From: Streptomyces sp. NBC_01217
GTDB taxonomy: Bacteria > Actinomycetota > Actinomycetes > Streptomycetales > Streptomycetaceae
DNA length: 64,000 nucleotides
Assembly (NCBI RefSeq): GCF_035994185.1
Contig: NZ_CP108538.1
Location: forward strand, 4,751,501-4,815,500
Direction of reading: 5' to 3'
The position numbers and the translations under genes were made by a program. The notes below the pieces were generated by a model. That model did no database searches. It saw nothing but the letters and a program-made list of their open reading frames with translations, and was not told the DNA's origin. Shown in pieces: positions 25,697 to 34,533 of the stretch. Each line of letters starts with the position of its first letter. Positions within the stretch are counted from its first letter, which is position 1.

Positions 25697-26455
25697 ATGG
25701 TGTCCGCGGCCGACCGTGTGAAGAACCCTGCCAGGACCAGTGTGTGGCTGGACCAGCGGGCACCGGCGCGCACCCGCAGATCGGACCAGCCGGCCGGTCT
25801 CGACCGGGAAAGGATCACCGCGGCCACCGTCCGGCTGCTGGACGCCGAGGGCCTCGCCAAGTTCTCCATGCGTCGGCTCGCGGCCGAGCTGGACGTCACC
25901 GCGATGTCCCTCTACTGGTACGTGGACACCAAGGACGATCTGCTGGAGCTGGCCCTCGACTCGGTCTACAGCGAGATCGCGCCCCCCGGGCAGGACGCGC
26001 ACTGGCACGAGCGCCTGCGCGAACTCGCCGTCTCCTACCGTGAATTGCTGGTCCGGCATGGCTGGGTTTCGCCGCTCGCCGGTCACTTCCTCAACATGGG
26101 CCCGTACTCGATGCTGTTCTCGCACGCCATGCAGGACGTGATCCGGGCGACGGGGCTTCCGCTGCACCAGCAGACGGGCGCGCTCTCCGCGGTCTTCCAG
26201 TTCGTGTACGGATTCGGCACCATCGAGGCCCACTTCGTGCAGCGCAGCAGGGAGTCGGGGATCAGCCAGGACGAGTTCTTCCAGCAGGCGTTGGGGACCA
26301 TCCGGTCCCAGCCGCAGCTCCGCGGGATCGTCGAGTCCTCGCAGGACCTGATGGACGCGCGGGGCGGCGACACGGTCGAGGAGATGCGCGAGCGGGACTT
26401 CACCTTCGCCCTGGACCTGCTGATCGCCGGCATCGAGGCGATGCGGGACCGCTGA
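25697..26455 (+). CDS. TetR-family repressor of the exporter
   Basis: 252 residues. After a basic N-terminal arm the HTH is clear (ERITAATVRLLDAEGLAKFS, then LAAELDVTAMSLYWYVDTKD). The C-terminal half matches the TetR_C class of drug-binding regulators (HFLNMGPYSMLFSHAM). A GACGAGGAGAG ribosome-binding site precedes the ATG. It probably represses the exporter by binding the palindrome at 24020-24054 and is autoregulated if co-transcribed. Confidence 0.9.
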   Translation: MVSAADRVKNPARTSVWLDQRAPARTRRSDQPAGLDRERITAATVRLLDAEGLAKFSMRRLAAELDVTAMSLYWYVDTKDDLLELALDSVYSEIAPPGQDAHWHERLRELAVSYRELLVRHGWVSPLAGHFLNMGPYSMLFSHAMQDVIRATGLPLHQQTGALSAVFQFVYGFGTIEAHFVQRSRESGISQDEFFQQALGTIRSQPQLRGIVESSQDLMDARGGDTVEEMRERDFTFALDLLIAGIEAMRDR

Positions 26456-26471
26456 GGCCTCGTCCGTCCCC

Positions 26472-27431
26472 TCAGTACCCGCGCCCCACATCCACGGCCG
26501 TCTCCGGCACCCGCCCCCGCGCCATCGCCTCCCAGCACGCGGTGAAGTCGGTGACGATGTCCTCGTCCGCCGTGATGCCCGCGGAGTGCGAGGTGATCAC
26601 CGTACGGGGCAGCTGCCAGCACCGGCCGCCGGGCGCTGCGGGCTCCTCGGGCAGTACGTCGAGTACCGCGCGCCCCACCGCACCGGAGTGCAGCGCGGCC
26701 TCCAGCGCCCGCATGTCCACAGTCGCGCCCCGGCCGACGTTGATGAACGCGGCGCCGCCCATGCCCGCGAAGCGGTCCGTACCGAAGAAACCGTCCGTCG
26801 CGGGGGTCAGCGGCAGCGTGGAGACCACCCACCGCGCCCCGGCGAGCGGCCGTGCGTCGTCGTCCGCCGCGACGACCCGGTCGAAGCCCGCCGGTGCCGC
26901 ATCCGTACGGACCGCCCCGCGCCCGACGCCCACGGTCCGGATGCCGCACGCCCGCAGCAGGATGGCGACGGCCGAGCCGATGCGACCGGTCCCGTAGATC
27001 ACGGCGGTCTGCCCGGCGGCGAGTTCGGAGGGGATACGGCGCCACTCCGCCCGTGCGTGCTGGGCGGCGAACTCGGGGACGGACTGGCAGTCGGCGAGCA
27101 CCCAGGCCAGCACGTACTGGGCGATCCGCTCCCCCATGCGGCCCACCGTCCGGGTGAGCAGTGCGCCGGGCGGCCACGGCCCGGCGGCCAGCAGGGCGTC
27201 CGTACCGGCGTTCACGCTGTGGAACCACACCAGATTCCCGCCCCGCAGCGCGTCCGGCAGCGCGGCCCCGACACAGATGAAGGGCTCCTGCGGCGCTGCG
27301 CCGGAGAAACCCTGTTCGACGGGGCGGCCGGTGATCCGGCCCAGTTCGCCAACGACGAAGGCGTCCACCGTCGGTGCGGCCAGCAGCCGGGCCCGCGCGA
27401 GCAGACCCGGCGCCGGAACGTTCTCACTCAT
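26472..27431 (-). CDS. D-2-hydroxyacid dehydrogenase (NAD-dependent)
   Basis: 319 residues from ATG 27431. The NAD-binding motif is YGTGRIGSAVA, followed by STLPLTPAT, INVGRGATVD and the catalytic HSAG near the C-terminus. The family reduces 2-keto acids to D-2-hydroxy acids. It lies 14 nt after the PPOX gene on the same strand and is the last gene of that run. Confidence 0.88.
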   Translation of the reverse strand: MSENVPAPGLLARARLLAAPTVDAFVVGELGRITGRPVEQGFSGAAPQEPFICVGAALPDALRGGNLVWFHSVNAGTDALLAAGPWPPGALLTRTVGRMGERIAQYVLAWVLADCQSVPEFAAQHARAEWRRIPSELAAGQTAVIYGTGRIGSAVAILLRACGIRTVGVGRGAVRTDAAPAGFDRVVAADDDARPLAGARWVVSTLPLTPATDGFFGTDRFAGMGGAAFINVGRGATVDMRALEAALHSGAVGRAVLDVLPEEPAAPGGRCWQLPRTVITSHSAGITADEDIVTDFTACWEAMARGRVPETAVDVGRGY

Positions 27432-27445
27432 TGCTGGGACAGCGG

Positions 27446-27916
27446 TCAGTTGCCGGGCGCCAGGTGGGCGGGGAATCCGCCCGTGGCGATGGGGCTCCAC
27501 CGCTCCGGGGTGATCCGGATGATCGACTTCCCCTGCTTCACCATTGCCGCCCGGTACTCGTCCCAGTCCGGGTGCTCGCCCGAGATGTTCCGGAAGTACT
27601 CGACGAGCGGCTCGACCGAATCCGGTGAGTCGATCACCTCGGCCGAGCCGTCGATCTGCACCCACGGCCCGTCCCAGTCGTCGGACAGGACGATCACGCT
27701 GACGCGCTCGTCCCGCTTCGCGTTGCGGGTCTTGGCCCGTTCGGGGTAGGTCGAGACGACGATCCGGCCGGAGTCGTCGACGCCGCAGGTCAGCGGGGAG
27801 CCCTGGGGGCGGCCGTCGGACCGGGTGGTCAGCAGGATCGCCCGGTGCCTGGGCCGTACGAACGCCAGCAGCTCATCGAGCTCCACGGCGGTGTTCGTCG
27901 CGATGTTGGGTGCCAT
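27446..27916 (-). CDS. PPOX-class F420-dependent oxidoreductase
   Basis: 156 residues. The split beta-barrel fold of the pyridoxamine-phosphate-oxidase superfamily is recognisable in ILLTTRSDGRPQGSPL, STYPERAKTRNAKRDERVSV and WVQIDGSAEVID. The subgroup found in actinomycetes uses F420 rather than FMN. There is no clear ribosome-binding site, and it starts 9 nt after the YceI stop, so translation may be coupled. Confidence 0.82.
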   Translation of the reverse strand: MAPNIATNTAVELDELLAFVRPRHRAILLTTRSDGRPQGSPLTCGVDDSGRIVVSTYPERAKTRNAKRDERVSVIVLSDDWDGPWVQIDGSAEVIDSPDSVEPLVEYFRNISGEHPDWDEYRAAMVKQGKSIIRITPERWSPIATGGFPAHLAPGN

Positions 27917-27925
27917 GTCCGCAGA

Positions 27926-28741
27926 CTACGACGGCAGGGACTCACCCTGCACGGCCTGGATGTCCAGCTCCACCCGCAGCGTCGTCCCGATCGCCGAGAT
28001 GCCCGCCTGGACCACCTGGTTGTAGTTCATGGCGAAGTCCTCGCGGCGCAGCTCCGCCGTGGCGCTGAAGGCCGCACGCACCCCGCCCCACGGGTCCGGG
28101 CCCGTCCCGAGGTAGTTCAGGTTCAGGCCGACCGGGCGCACGATGCCGTGCATCGTCAGCTCGCCGTGGACCAGCCAGCGGTCCGGGCCCGCCGGGGTCA
28201 GTCCGTTCGAGCGGTACGTGATCTCCGGGAACCGGTCCGAGTCCAGGAAGTCCGGCGAGCGCAGGTGCTTGTCGCGCATGCCGTTTCCGGTGTCGATGCT
28301 GGCCGCCCCGATGACGGCGTCGACCCGGGACCGCTCGACGTCCTGCGCGATCTCGATCCGGCCACCGAACTCGGTGAACCGGCCGTGCACGCTGGAGATC
28401 CCCAGGTGCTGCGCGACCGCGCCCACCGAGGAGTGCGCCGGGTCCAGCGACCAGGCGCCCGGCGGCGGCAGCTCCACGCCGCCCTGGCGGGCCAGCACCA
28501 CCGTGCCGGCCTCGACCCGGCCGCTCGCCGTGACGAGGGCGGTGGAGGCGGCGGGGGCGTACCCGACCGCGGTGACGATCACGGTGTACGCGCCGGCCTG
28601 CAGGGGAGTGTCGGTCCGCACCGCCCCGTCCTCGTCGGCGGCGGCCCGCAGCACCTGGGTGCCGGTCATGTCGGTCACCGTCACGACCGCGTGCTGGACC
28701 GCCCAGCCGTCCCGCGTCCGTACCTGTGCGCGAAGTCCCAT
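27926..28741 (-). CDS. YceI-family protein with N-terminal carboxypeptidase-regulatory-like domain
   Basis: 271 residues, with AAGGAGAG before the ATG. Residues 1-90 form a beta-sandwich domain (AVVTVTDMTGTQV, GAYTVIVTAVGYAP) of the CarboxypepD_reg/Cna-B type. Residues 95-268 are a YceI lipocalin-like barrel (WSLDPAHSSVGAVAQHLG, RFPEITYRS, LTMHGIVRPV), known to bind isoprenoid-like lipids in relatives. There is no signal peptide, so it appears cytoplasmic. The same beta-sandwich type occurs three times on the tail of the neighbouring exporter. Confidence 0.85.
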   Translation of the reverse strand: MGLRAQVRTRDGWAVQHAVVTVTDMTGTQVLRAAADEDGAVRTDTPLQAGAYTVIVTAVGYAPAASTALVTASGRVEAGTVVLARQGGVELPPPGAWSLDPAHSSVGAVAQHLGISSVHGRFTEFGGRIEIAQDVERSRVDAVIGAASIDTGNGMRDKHLRSPDFLDSDRFPEITYRSNGLTPAGPDRWLVHGELTMHGIVRPVGLNLNYLGTGPDPWGGVRAAFSATAELRREDFAMNYNQVVQAGISAIGTTLRVELDIQAVQGESLPS

Positions 28742-28777
28742 CCCGTTTTCTCTCCTTGCTCAACGACTCGATGAGTC

Positions 28778-28836
28778 GGGCCCCGGGGCGGGGACGGCAG
28801 GCCGTCCCCTGCCTGCCGTCCCCGCCACCGGGGCCC
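28778..28836 (-). terminator. Strong hairpin between exporter and YceI genes
   Basis: The arms GGGCCCCGG...CGGGGACGGCAGG and CCTGCCGTCCCCG...CCGGGGCCC form a stem of more than 20 bp within a 59-nt segment. It lies inside the apparent operon, so it should reduce or stop read-through from the exporter into YceI. Confidence 0.7.
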
Positions 28837-28895
28837 ATTTCCACCGGCCGGTACAGCGTCTCCGCTCGAAACGCCCACCCGCCAGGGGTCTGTGA

Positions 28896-31409
28896 TTACT
28901 CGCCGGGGTGGGCGAGCTCGATGTCGTGGCCGTCGACCCCGCGACCGGCCACGGTCAGCGCGCCGGCCACCGGCGGATAGCCGGTCGCGATGACCGAGTA
29001 CTCGCCCGCGTCCAGGTCGGCGAAGGCGTACGCCCCGTCCTCCCCGGTCATCGAGGTGGCGACCACATTGCCCGCCGCGTCGACCAGCGTGACCCGGGCG
29101 TCCGGCAGCGGCCGCCGGTCGGCGCCGGCCCGCACGACGCCCTGCACCAGCGCGCCGGACTGCAGTGCGGCCTCGATCCGGGTGACGCCCTGGCCGCCGA
29201 TCTCCACCGGCAGCGCCAGCGGACGGAACCCGGCGGCGTTCACCGCGACGGTCACCGAACCGGGAACCAGCTCACCGAAGGTGAACTCGCCCGTCTCACC
29301 GGACTTGCCGGTGGCCAGCACATCGCCGCGCACATCGGTCACGATGACCACGGCACCCTCGACCGGCGCGGCGGTCTCGGCGGTCCGCACGATCCCGGCC
29401 AGGCCGCTCGTACCGGAGAGCAGGATGTCGTACGGGAGCGGCTCGTCACCGACGACCACCGTGGACGCCTGCGGCTGGAAGCCGTCGGCGGATGCGATCA
29501 GGACGTAGCTGCCGGAGCCCGGCGCGTCCAGACCGTAGCTGCCGTCGGCCTGGGCGACGGAGCGTCCCAACTGCTTGCCGGACAGCGAGATCAGCGTGAC
29601 GGCGGCCTGGGCGACAGGTGCGCCCTCGGCGTCGCGCACCACACCGTGCACGGCTGTGCCCTGCACAGTGGCCACCGGGGCTTCCAGGCCATCGGCCGAG
29701 GAGGCCGAAGAGGCCGAGGCGACAGCGGCCGGGGCGGCCTGGGCCGCTGCCTGGGAGATCAGCGCGTGAACGGCCTCAGGAGCCTTTACCGGCTCCGCGA
29801 CGGGGGCCTCGGCCGGGGCGTCGTTCGCGGCGTTCGTCTTCAGCGCGACCTCCTTGATGAAGATCGTGACCAGGAAGGCGATCAGCGCGGCCGGAGCGGC
29901 GTACAGGAAGACATCGCCGACACCGTGCCCATAGGCGCTCTCCACGACCGTACGGAACGGCGCGGGCAGCTTGTCCAGGTCGGGGATGCCCCCGCCGCCG
30001 GTGCCGCCGTGGCCCATGGCCGCGCCCTTCGGACCGAGGTCCGCGAGTCCGTCCTTGACGTAGTGGGTGACGCGGTTCGCCATGACGGCGCCCAGCGCCG
30101 AGACGCCGATCGCACCACCGAGCGAACGGAAGAAGGTGACGACGGAGCTCGCCGAGCCGAGGTCGGACGGGGCGACCTGGTTCTGCGTGGCGAGCACCAG
30201 GTTCTGCATCATCATGCCGATGCCGAGCCCCATCACGAACATGAAGACCGCGATGTGCCAGTACGTCGTGTCGTACCGGATCGTGCCGAGCATCCCGAGC
30301 CCGGCGGTGACCAGGAAGCCGCCGCTGACCAGCCAGGCCTTCCAGCGGCCCGTCTTGGTGATGATCTGGCCGGAGACGGTCGACGAGAGGAACAGACCGG
30401 CGATCATCGGGATCGTCATGACGCCGGACATCGTCGGCGACTTGCCGCGCGCCAGCTGGAAGTACTGGCTGAAGAAGACGGTGCCCGCGAACATCGCGAT
30501 ACCGACGAACAGCGAGGCGACCGAGGCCAGCGTGATGGTGCGGTTGCGGAAGAGGCGCAGCGGGATGATCGGCTCGCTGGCCCGGGACTCGGTGAAGACG
30601 AAGAGCAGGGCGAGGACCAGGGAGCCCGCGAGCATCACGCCGGTCTGCCAGGACATCCAGTCGTACTTGTCGCCCGCGAAGGTCACCCAGAGGAGCAGCA
30701 GCGAGACGGCGGCGCTGATGAAGAAGGCGCCGGTCCAGTCGACCTTGACCTCACGCTTGACGACCGGGAGCTTCAGGGTCTTCTGGAGCACGATCAGCGC
30801 GATGACCGCGAACGGCACACCGACGTAGAAGCACCAGCGCCAGCCCATCCAGCTGGTGTCCGTGATGACACCGCCGAGCAGCGGGCCGCCGACGGTGGCG
30901 ACGGCGAAGACCGCGCCGAGGTAGCCGCTGTAGCGACCGCGCTCACGCGGGGCGATCATCGCGGCCATCACGATCTGCGCGAGGGCGGAGAGGCCGCCGA
31001 CGCCGATGCCCTGGACGACACGGCAGGCGATCAGCATGCCGCTGCTGGTCGACAGACCGGCGACGACCGATCCGGCGACGTAGATGATCAGGGCTATCTG
31101 GACCAGCAGCTTCTTGCTGAACAGGTCGGAGAGCTTGCCCCACAGCGGGGTCGTGGCGGTCATGGCCAGCAGCGAGGCCGTGACGACCCAGGTGTAGGCG
31201 CTCTGACCGCCGCCGAGGTCGGAAATGATCTCCGGCAGGGCGTTGGAAACCACGGTGGACGACAGAATCGCGACGAACATGCCGAGCAGCAGCCCGGTGA
31301 GCGCTTCCATGATCTGCCGGTGTGTCATCGGCGCGCCGGACACGGAATCGGATGATCCCCCGTGCTTGGCGTGGCCGCCCCGCACACCGGTTGGTGTGGT
31401 CGTAGCCAT
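28896..31409 (-). CDS. DHA2 exporter with three C-terminal beta-sandwich repeats
   Basis: 837 residues from ATG 31409, with AAGGAAC upstream. Residues 25-545 are a 14-TM MFS exporter (TTPLWGKLSDLFSKK as motif A, GGPLLGG as motif C). After an Ala/Pro-rich linker come three successive CarboxypepD_reg-like repeats (GVVRDAEGAPVAQAAVTLIS, GIVRTAETAAPVEGAVVIVT, GVVRAGADRRPLPDARVTLV). In a 14-TM protein the C-terminus is expected inside the cell, an unusual place for such domains. It is probably a drug efflux pump controlled by the MarR protein encoded 23 nt upstream. Confidence 0.88.
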   Translation of the reverse strand: MATTTPTGVRGGHAKHGGSSDSVSGAPMTHRQIMEALTGLLLGMFVAILSSTVVSNALPEIISDLGGGQSAYTWVVTASLLAMTATTPLWGKLSDLFSKKLLVQIALIIYVAGSVVAGLSTSSGMLIACRVVQGIGVGGLSALAQIVMAAMIAPRERGRYSGYLGAVFAVATVGGPLLGGVITDTSWMGWRWCFYVGVPFAVIALIVLQKTLKLPVVKREVKVDWTGAFFISAAVSLLLLWVTFAGDKYDWMSWQTGVMLAGSLVLALLFVFTESRASEPIIPLRLFRNRTITLASVASLFVGIAMFAGTVFFSQYFQLARGKSPTMSGVMTIPMIAGLFLSSTVSGQIITKTGRWKAWLVSGGFLVTAGLGMLGTIRYDTTYWHIAVFMFVMGLGIGMMMQNLVLATQNQVAPSDLGSASSVVTFFRSLGGAIGVSALGAVMANRVTHYVKDGLADLGPKGAAMGHGGTGGGGIPDLDKLPAPFRTVVESAYGHGVGDVFLYAAPAALIAFLVTIFIKEVALKTNAANDAPAEAPVAEPVKAPEAVHALISQAAAQAAPAAVASASSASSADGLEAPVATVQGTAVHGVVRDAEGAPVAQAAVTLISLSGKQLGRSVAQADGSYGLDAPGSGSYVLIASADGFQPQASTVVVGDEPLPYDILLSGTSGLAGIVRTAETAAPVEGAVVIVTDVRGDVLATGKSGETGEFTFGELVPGSVTVAVNAAGFRPLALPVEIGGQGVTRIEAALQSGALVQGVVRAGADRRPLPDARVTLVDAAGNVVATSMTGEDGAYAFADLDAGEYSVIATGYPPVAGALTVAGRGVDGHDIELAHPGE

Positions 31410-31432
31410 TGAGTTCCTTGTCTTTGCTTCTG

Positions 31433-31969
31433 TTACACAGGTGTACGGGTGTACGAGTCGTTGTGGCTGTCGGCGGGTCGGGTACGGCAGTCGCCCGGGT
31501 GTTTTCCGGGGGCGCACCCGGCGGGGCCGCGGCAGGCGAAACTGTCGCGCAGCCGGGCCAACAGCGTGTTCAGTTGTCCGACCTCGTCGTCGGACCAGTC
31601 GGAGAGGTTGTGGACGAACATCTCGGTGACCCGTTGGTTCAGATCACCGAGCAGCTCGCGTCCGGCGGGGGTCAGCCGCAGGATGCGGGACCGCTTGTCC
31701 GCCGGGTCCGGGAACCGCTCGATCCAGCCGTGCTCCGCCACATGGGCGACATGACGGCTGGTCACGGACATGTCGATGGCCATCAGTTCGGCCAGCCTGC
31801 TGATCCGCATCTCACCGTGCTCACGGAGGAGCGAGAGTACGGCGGCGGAGCCGGCAGGGCACTCGGCGGGCAGCAAGCGGGTGAGACCCCGCTTGACGGA
31901 CCCGATGGCGCTGAGCTGCCGGGCCAGCTCCTCGTACTGACTTCGTACGGCCACGGGCCCCCCAGACAT
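31433..31969 (-). CDS. MarR-family regulator
   Basis: 178 residues. A winged HTH is visible in MRISRLAELMAIDMSVTSRH, then the wing DPADKRSRILRLTPAG. The C-terminal tail has several cysteines (ACRGPAGC, GDC), which could make it redox-sensitive (inference). It is first in the minus-strand run MarR-exporter-YceI-PPOX-dehydrogenase. Two TTGC-N5-GCAA palindromes lie just upstream and are probably its operators. Confidence 0.88.
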   Translation of the reverse strand: MSGGPVAVRSQYEELARQLSAIGSVKRGLTRLLPAECPAGSAAVLSLLREHGEMRISRLAELMAIDMSVTSRHVAHVAEHGWIERFPDPADKRSRILRLTPAGRELLGDLNQRVTEMFVHNLSDWSDDEVGQLNTLLARLRDSFACRGPAGCAPGKHPGDCRTRPADSHNDSYTRTPV

Positions 31970-31986
31970 CTCACAGGTTCATCTTG

Positions 31987-32028
31987 TTGCTTAGGGCAAC
32001 CATAGAAGCCGTTGGTTGCTGAAGGCAA
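31987..32028. promoter_or_regulatory. Twin MarR operators
   Basis: TTGCTTAGGGCAA (31987-31999) and TTGCTGAAGGCAA (32016-32028) are imperfect palindromes 29 bp apart. GCAACC (31996) and GGTTGC (32014) also form an outer inverted pair. They lie 18 to 60 bp upstream of the MarR start, as expected for autorepression of the whole operon. Confidence 0.7.
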
Positions 32029-32302
32029 ACGAAATGGGGCTTGCATAAGTAAAGGAACGCAAAAGGCTGCGTAGGGTTCGGGTCAAAGGCCCAGCGTGTG
32101 GGGTGTGGATTGTGCCTGGTGTGTCCCGTGCCACAGATGAGGCGATCGGGTGTCGGTTCCGGTGCCCGCGGCTCCTCCCCTGTTGCTTCCCCGCTCCTTC
32201 CCGGTCCCTCCCCGTTTCTTCACCGGCTCACCGGCTCCGGCCACGGCCCTTCACCGACCCGGGGGTTGGGCCTTGACGCCGAGTTCGCTAGGGTCCTGGC
32301 CC
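32029..32302. other. Intergenic region, no gene seen
   Basis: Together with the operator region this is a 333-nt gap between divergent genes. It is pyrimidine-rich around 32170-32220. I find no convincing gene or hairpin. Confidence 0.5.
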
Positions 32303-32512
32303 ATGGCACACAACCCCCACGCCCCGCAGGGCCCCGAGGGCAACAACGACCCGGCCGGCAGCACCCAGATGTTCCGCGCCTTCGTCGACGAGGGCGAGCC
32401 GCAGCGTCGGCAGCAGCCGGCCGCCCCGTCCGGATCGAAGACCGGGGTGATCGTCACCGTCGTCGCGGTGATCGTCGTCCTCGGGGCGGTCGCCTGGCTC
32501 GCGCTCGGCTGA
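32303..32512 (+). CDS. Small single-pass membrane protein
   Basis: 69 residues from ATG 32303. A polar N-terminal part (MAHNPHAPQGPEGNNDPAGS) is followed by one C-terminal transmembrane helix (VIVTVVAVIVVLGAVAWLAL). The topology suggests a tail-anchored small protein. Function unknown. The ribosome-binding site is weak, but the frame ends neatly and a composition switch at the helix supports coding. Confidence 0.6.
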   Translation: MAHNPHAPQGPEGNNDPAGSTQMFRAFVDEGEPQRRQQPAAPSGSKTGVIVTVVAVIVVLGAVAWLALG

Positions 32513-32543
32513 CCGGCTCCTCTCTACCTCTCGCCTCCACCCG

Positions 32544-33362
32544 TCACTTCAATACGGCGGTGACGTCCCGGGTCTCGACATGCATCCCCAGGGGCACCCG
32601 CCAGGCGTCCACGCAGACGGTGTACGTCTTCGTCCGCGCCGCTCCCGCATCGATCGGCGCGGGCAGCGGCGCGGACGACTCGATGGTCGCCCAGTCGATC
32701 CCCAGCGCGCCGATGATGTGTGTGGCGAAGGTGACGGTCCCCGGGCCCGCCGGTGATCCTCCGGTGTTACGGAACTCCACGGTCACCTTCTCGCACCAGC
32801 GCTGGTCCGCGGCCGCCCGCTCCGGGGCGCCCACCACCAGCACGGCAGGCTCGGCGGGCGCGGTGGGGCCGGGTGCCGACGGGGTTGCGGGGGCTGTGGA
32901 ACCGCTTCCCGGGCTGTCGGGGACACCCGCGCCGCCGGAGCCGCTCGTACCGCCTGCGCCACCTGTACCGCCAGTACCGCCCGTGCTGCCGACCGCGCCG
33001 CCGGAGCCGCCTTCTGCGCCGGGCGACCGGGCGGCCCCGCTGCCCTCGGCGCCCGTACCCCCTGAGCCCTCGCCGCTGGCGGAGGCGGTCGGCGAAGACC
33101 CGCCGCCGTCGGCCGGGCCCGCGGCACTCCCGCTGCCCGCGCCGCCCCTGTCCAGCGGTACCAGCGTCACCTTCCCCGAGGGAGCCCCCGCCCCCGACGG
33201 CACTCTCTCGGGGCCCGCGCCCGCCGCGCCGATCGCCACATAGCCGTCGTCCGCCGTACCGTCGGCACAGGCGGCCAGCGCGCCGCCCAGACACAGCACG
33301 GCCGCCGAGGCGGCGATCAAGGTGCCCCGGCGGCCGGTCGAGTCGAGTATCTGACGTCGCAT
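32544..33362 (-). CDS. Putative lipoprotein with Gly/Ser/Ala-rich linker
   Basis: 272 residues. The N-terminus has a signal sequence ending in a lipobox-like LGGALAAC, so it is likely lipid-anchored outside the membrane. Residues 35-170 are a low-complexity Gly/Ser/Thr/Pro linker. The C-terminal 90 residues are a beta-rich domain with two cysteines (QRWCEKVTVEFRN, YTVCVDAW). It lies 68 nt after the sigN stop on the same strand. Function unknown. Confidence 0.75.
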   Translation of the reverse strand: MRRQILDSTGRRGTLIAASAAVLCLGGALAACADGTADDGYVAIGAAGAGPERVPSGAGAPSGKVTLVPLDRGGAGSGSAAGPADGGGSSPTASASGEGSGGTGAEGSGAARSPGAEGGSGGAVGSTGGTGGTGGAGGTSGSGGAGVPDSPGSGSTAPATPSAPGPTAPAEPAVLVVGAPERAAADQRWCEKVTVEFRNTGGSPAGPGTVTFATHIIGALGIDWATIESSAPLPAPIDAGAARTKTYTVCVDAWRVPLGMHVETRDVTAVLK

Positions 33363-33430
33363 CGCGCCAGTGTGGCTGACGGTCCGTCAAATCGGAACCC
33401 TCGTGCCACGGTGCGGCGTTCCACGGGCGG

Positions 33431-34297
33431 TCAGTCGGCGATGAGCCCTTCCCTGAGCTGGGCGAGCGTACGGGTCAGCAGGCGCGAGACATGCATCTGC
33501 GAGATGCCGACCTCCTCGCCGATCTGGGACTGCGTCATGTTGGCGAAGAACCGCAGCATGATGATCTGGCGCTCGCGCGGCGGGAGCTTGGCGAGCAGCG
33601 GCTTGAGCGATTCGCGGTACTCGACGCCCTCCAGCGCCGAGTCCTCGTATCCCAGCCGGTCCGCGAGCGAGCCCTCGCCGCCGTCGTCCTCGGGAGAGGG
33701 CGAGTCCAGCGAGGAGGCGGTGTACGCGTTGCCGACGGCCAGGCCGTCGACCACGTCCTCCTCGGAGACGCCGAGCGCCTTGGCCAGCTCGGGCACGGTC
33801 GGCGAGCGGTCCAGCTTCTGGGCGAGCTCGTCGCTGGTCTTGGTCAGCGCGAGCCGCAGCTCCTGGAGCCGGCGCGGCACACGCACCGACCATGAGGTGT
33901 CACGGAAGAAGCGTTTGATCTCCCCCACGACGGTCGGCATCGCGAACGTCGGGAATTCCACGCCCCGTTCGCAGTCGAACCGGTCGATCGCCTTGATCAG
34001 GCCGATCGTGCCGACCTGGACGATGTCCTCCATCGGCTCGTTGCGGCTGCGGAACCGCGCCGCGGCGTACCGCACCAACGGGAGGTTGAGCTCGATGAGT
34101 GTGTCCCGGACGTAGGCACGCTCCGGACTGTCCGTTCCGTCGGGGCCCGGTGCGGGCCCCAGCGCGGCGAGCCGCAGGAACAGGGAGCGGGACAGAGTGC
34201 GGGTGTCGATGGCTTCCGGCGAGCTGGTGAGCACAACGGGTGCGGGTGCGCTCTTCGTGAGCGTGAGCACCTTCGAGCTGCCCTGTTCTGCGGACAT
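33431..34297 (-). CDS. sigN: RNA polymerase sigma factor SigN (SigB/F/G class)
   Basis: 288 residues from ATG 34297 (MSAEQGSSKVLTLTKSA), with AAGGGGGTGGC upstream. Sigma region 2 ([20 protein letters not shown], then [16 protein letters not shown]), region 3 and region 4 ([20 protein letters not shown]) are intact. Assignment to sigN rather than sigF rests on the N-terminus and on the order relative to the proline/threonine-rich paralogue, recalled from S. coelicolor. In that organism it acts in aerial development. Confidence 0.8.
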   Translation of the reverse strand: MSAEQGSSKVLTLTKSAPAPVVLTSSPEAIDTRTLSRSLFLRLAALGPAPGPDGTDSPERAYVRDTLIELNLPLVRYAAARFRSRNEPMEDIVQVGTIGLIKAIDRFDCERGVEFPTFAMPTVVGEIKRFFRDTSWSVRVPRRLQELRLALTKTSDELAQKLDRSPTVPELAKALGVSEEDVVDGLAVGNAYTASSLDSPSPEDDGGEGSLADRLGYEDSALEGVEYRESLKPLLAKLPPRERQIIMLRFFANMTQSQIGEEVGISQMHVSRLLTRTLAQLREGLIAD

Positions 34298-34533
34298 GCC
34301 ACCCCCTTGAGGTCGCGGACGGTCGCGTTGAGCCGCGACCATCGGAGGAACGCAGCCTCCACCTGAATACCGGAGGCGAGGCCACGGCAAACGCGGTTCC
34401 CGCAGAATGTCACATGTCGGCAACACGCTGTAGTGACATGTCGACAAGTCTTTGTGGCGTCTGCGCAGTTAACAGGGGGTGTGTGGCATTTACGCCCGCC
34501 CGAACCGGACTTCGAGTGATCTACCCGTTCCGG

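Noticed and set aside
28908..31355. 815-codon plus-strand frame opposite the MarR-linked exporter
   Set aside because: Charged low-complexity translation (many DRGD and EHRD runs), no hydrophobic or domain pattern; the opposite strand is an unambiguous MFS protein.
32098..33243. 381-codon plus-strand frame overlapping the lipoprotein
   Set aside because: Pro/Ser-rich antisense reading of a Gly/Ser linker; the minus strand has signal peptide and lipobox.
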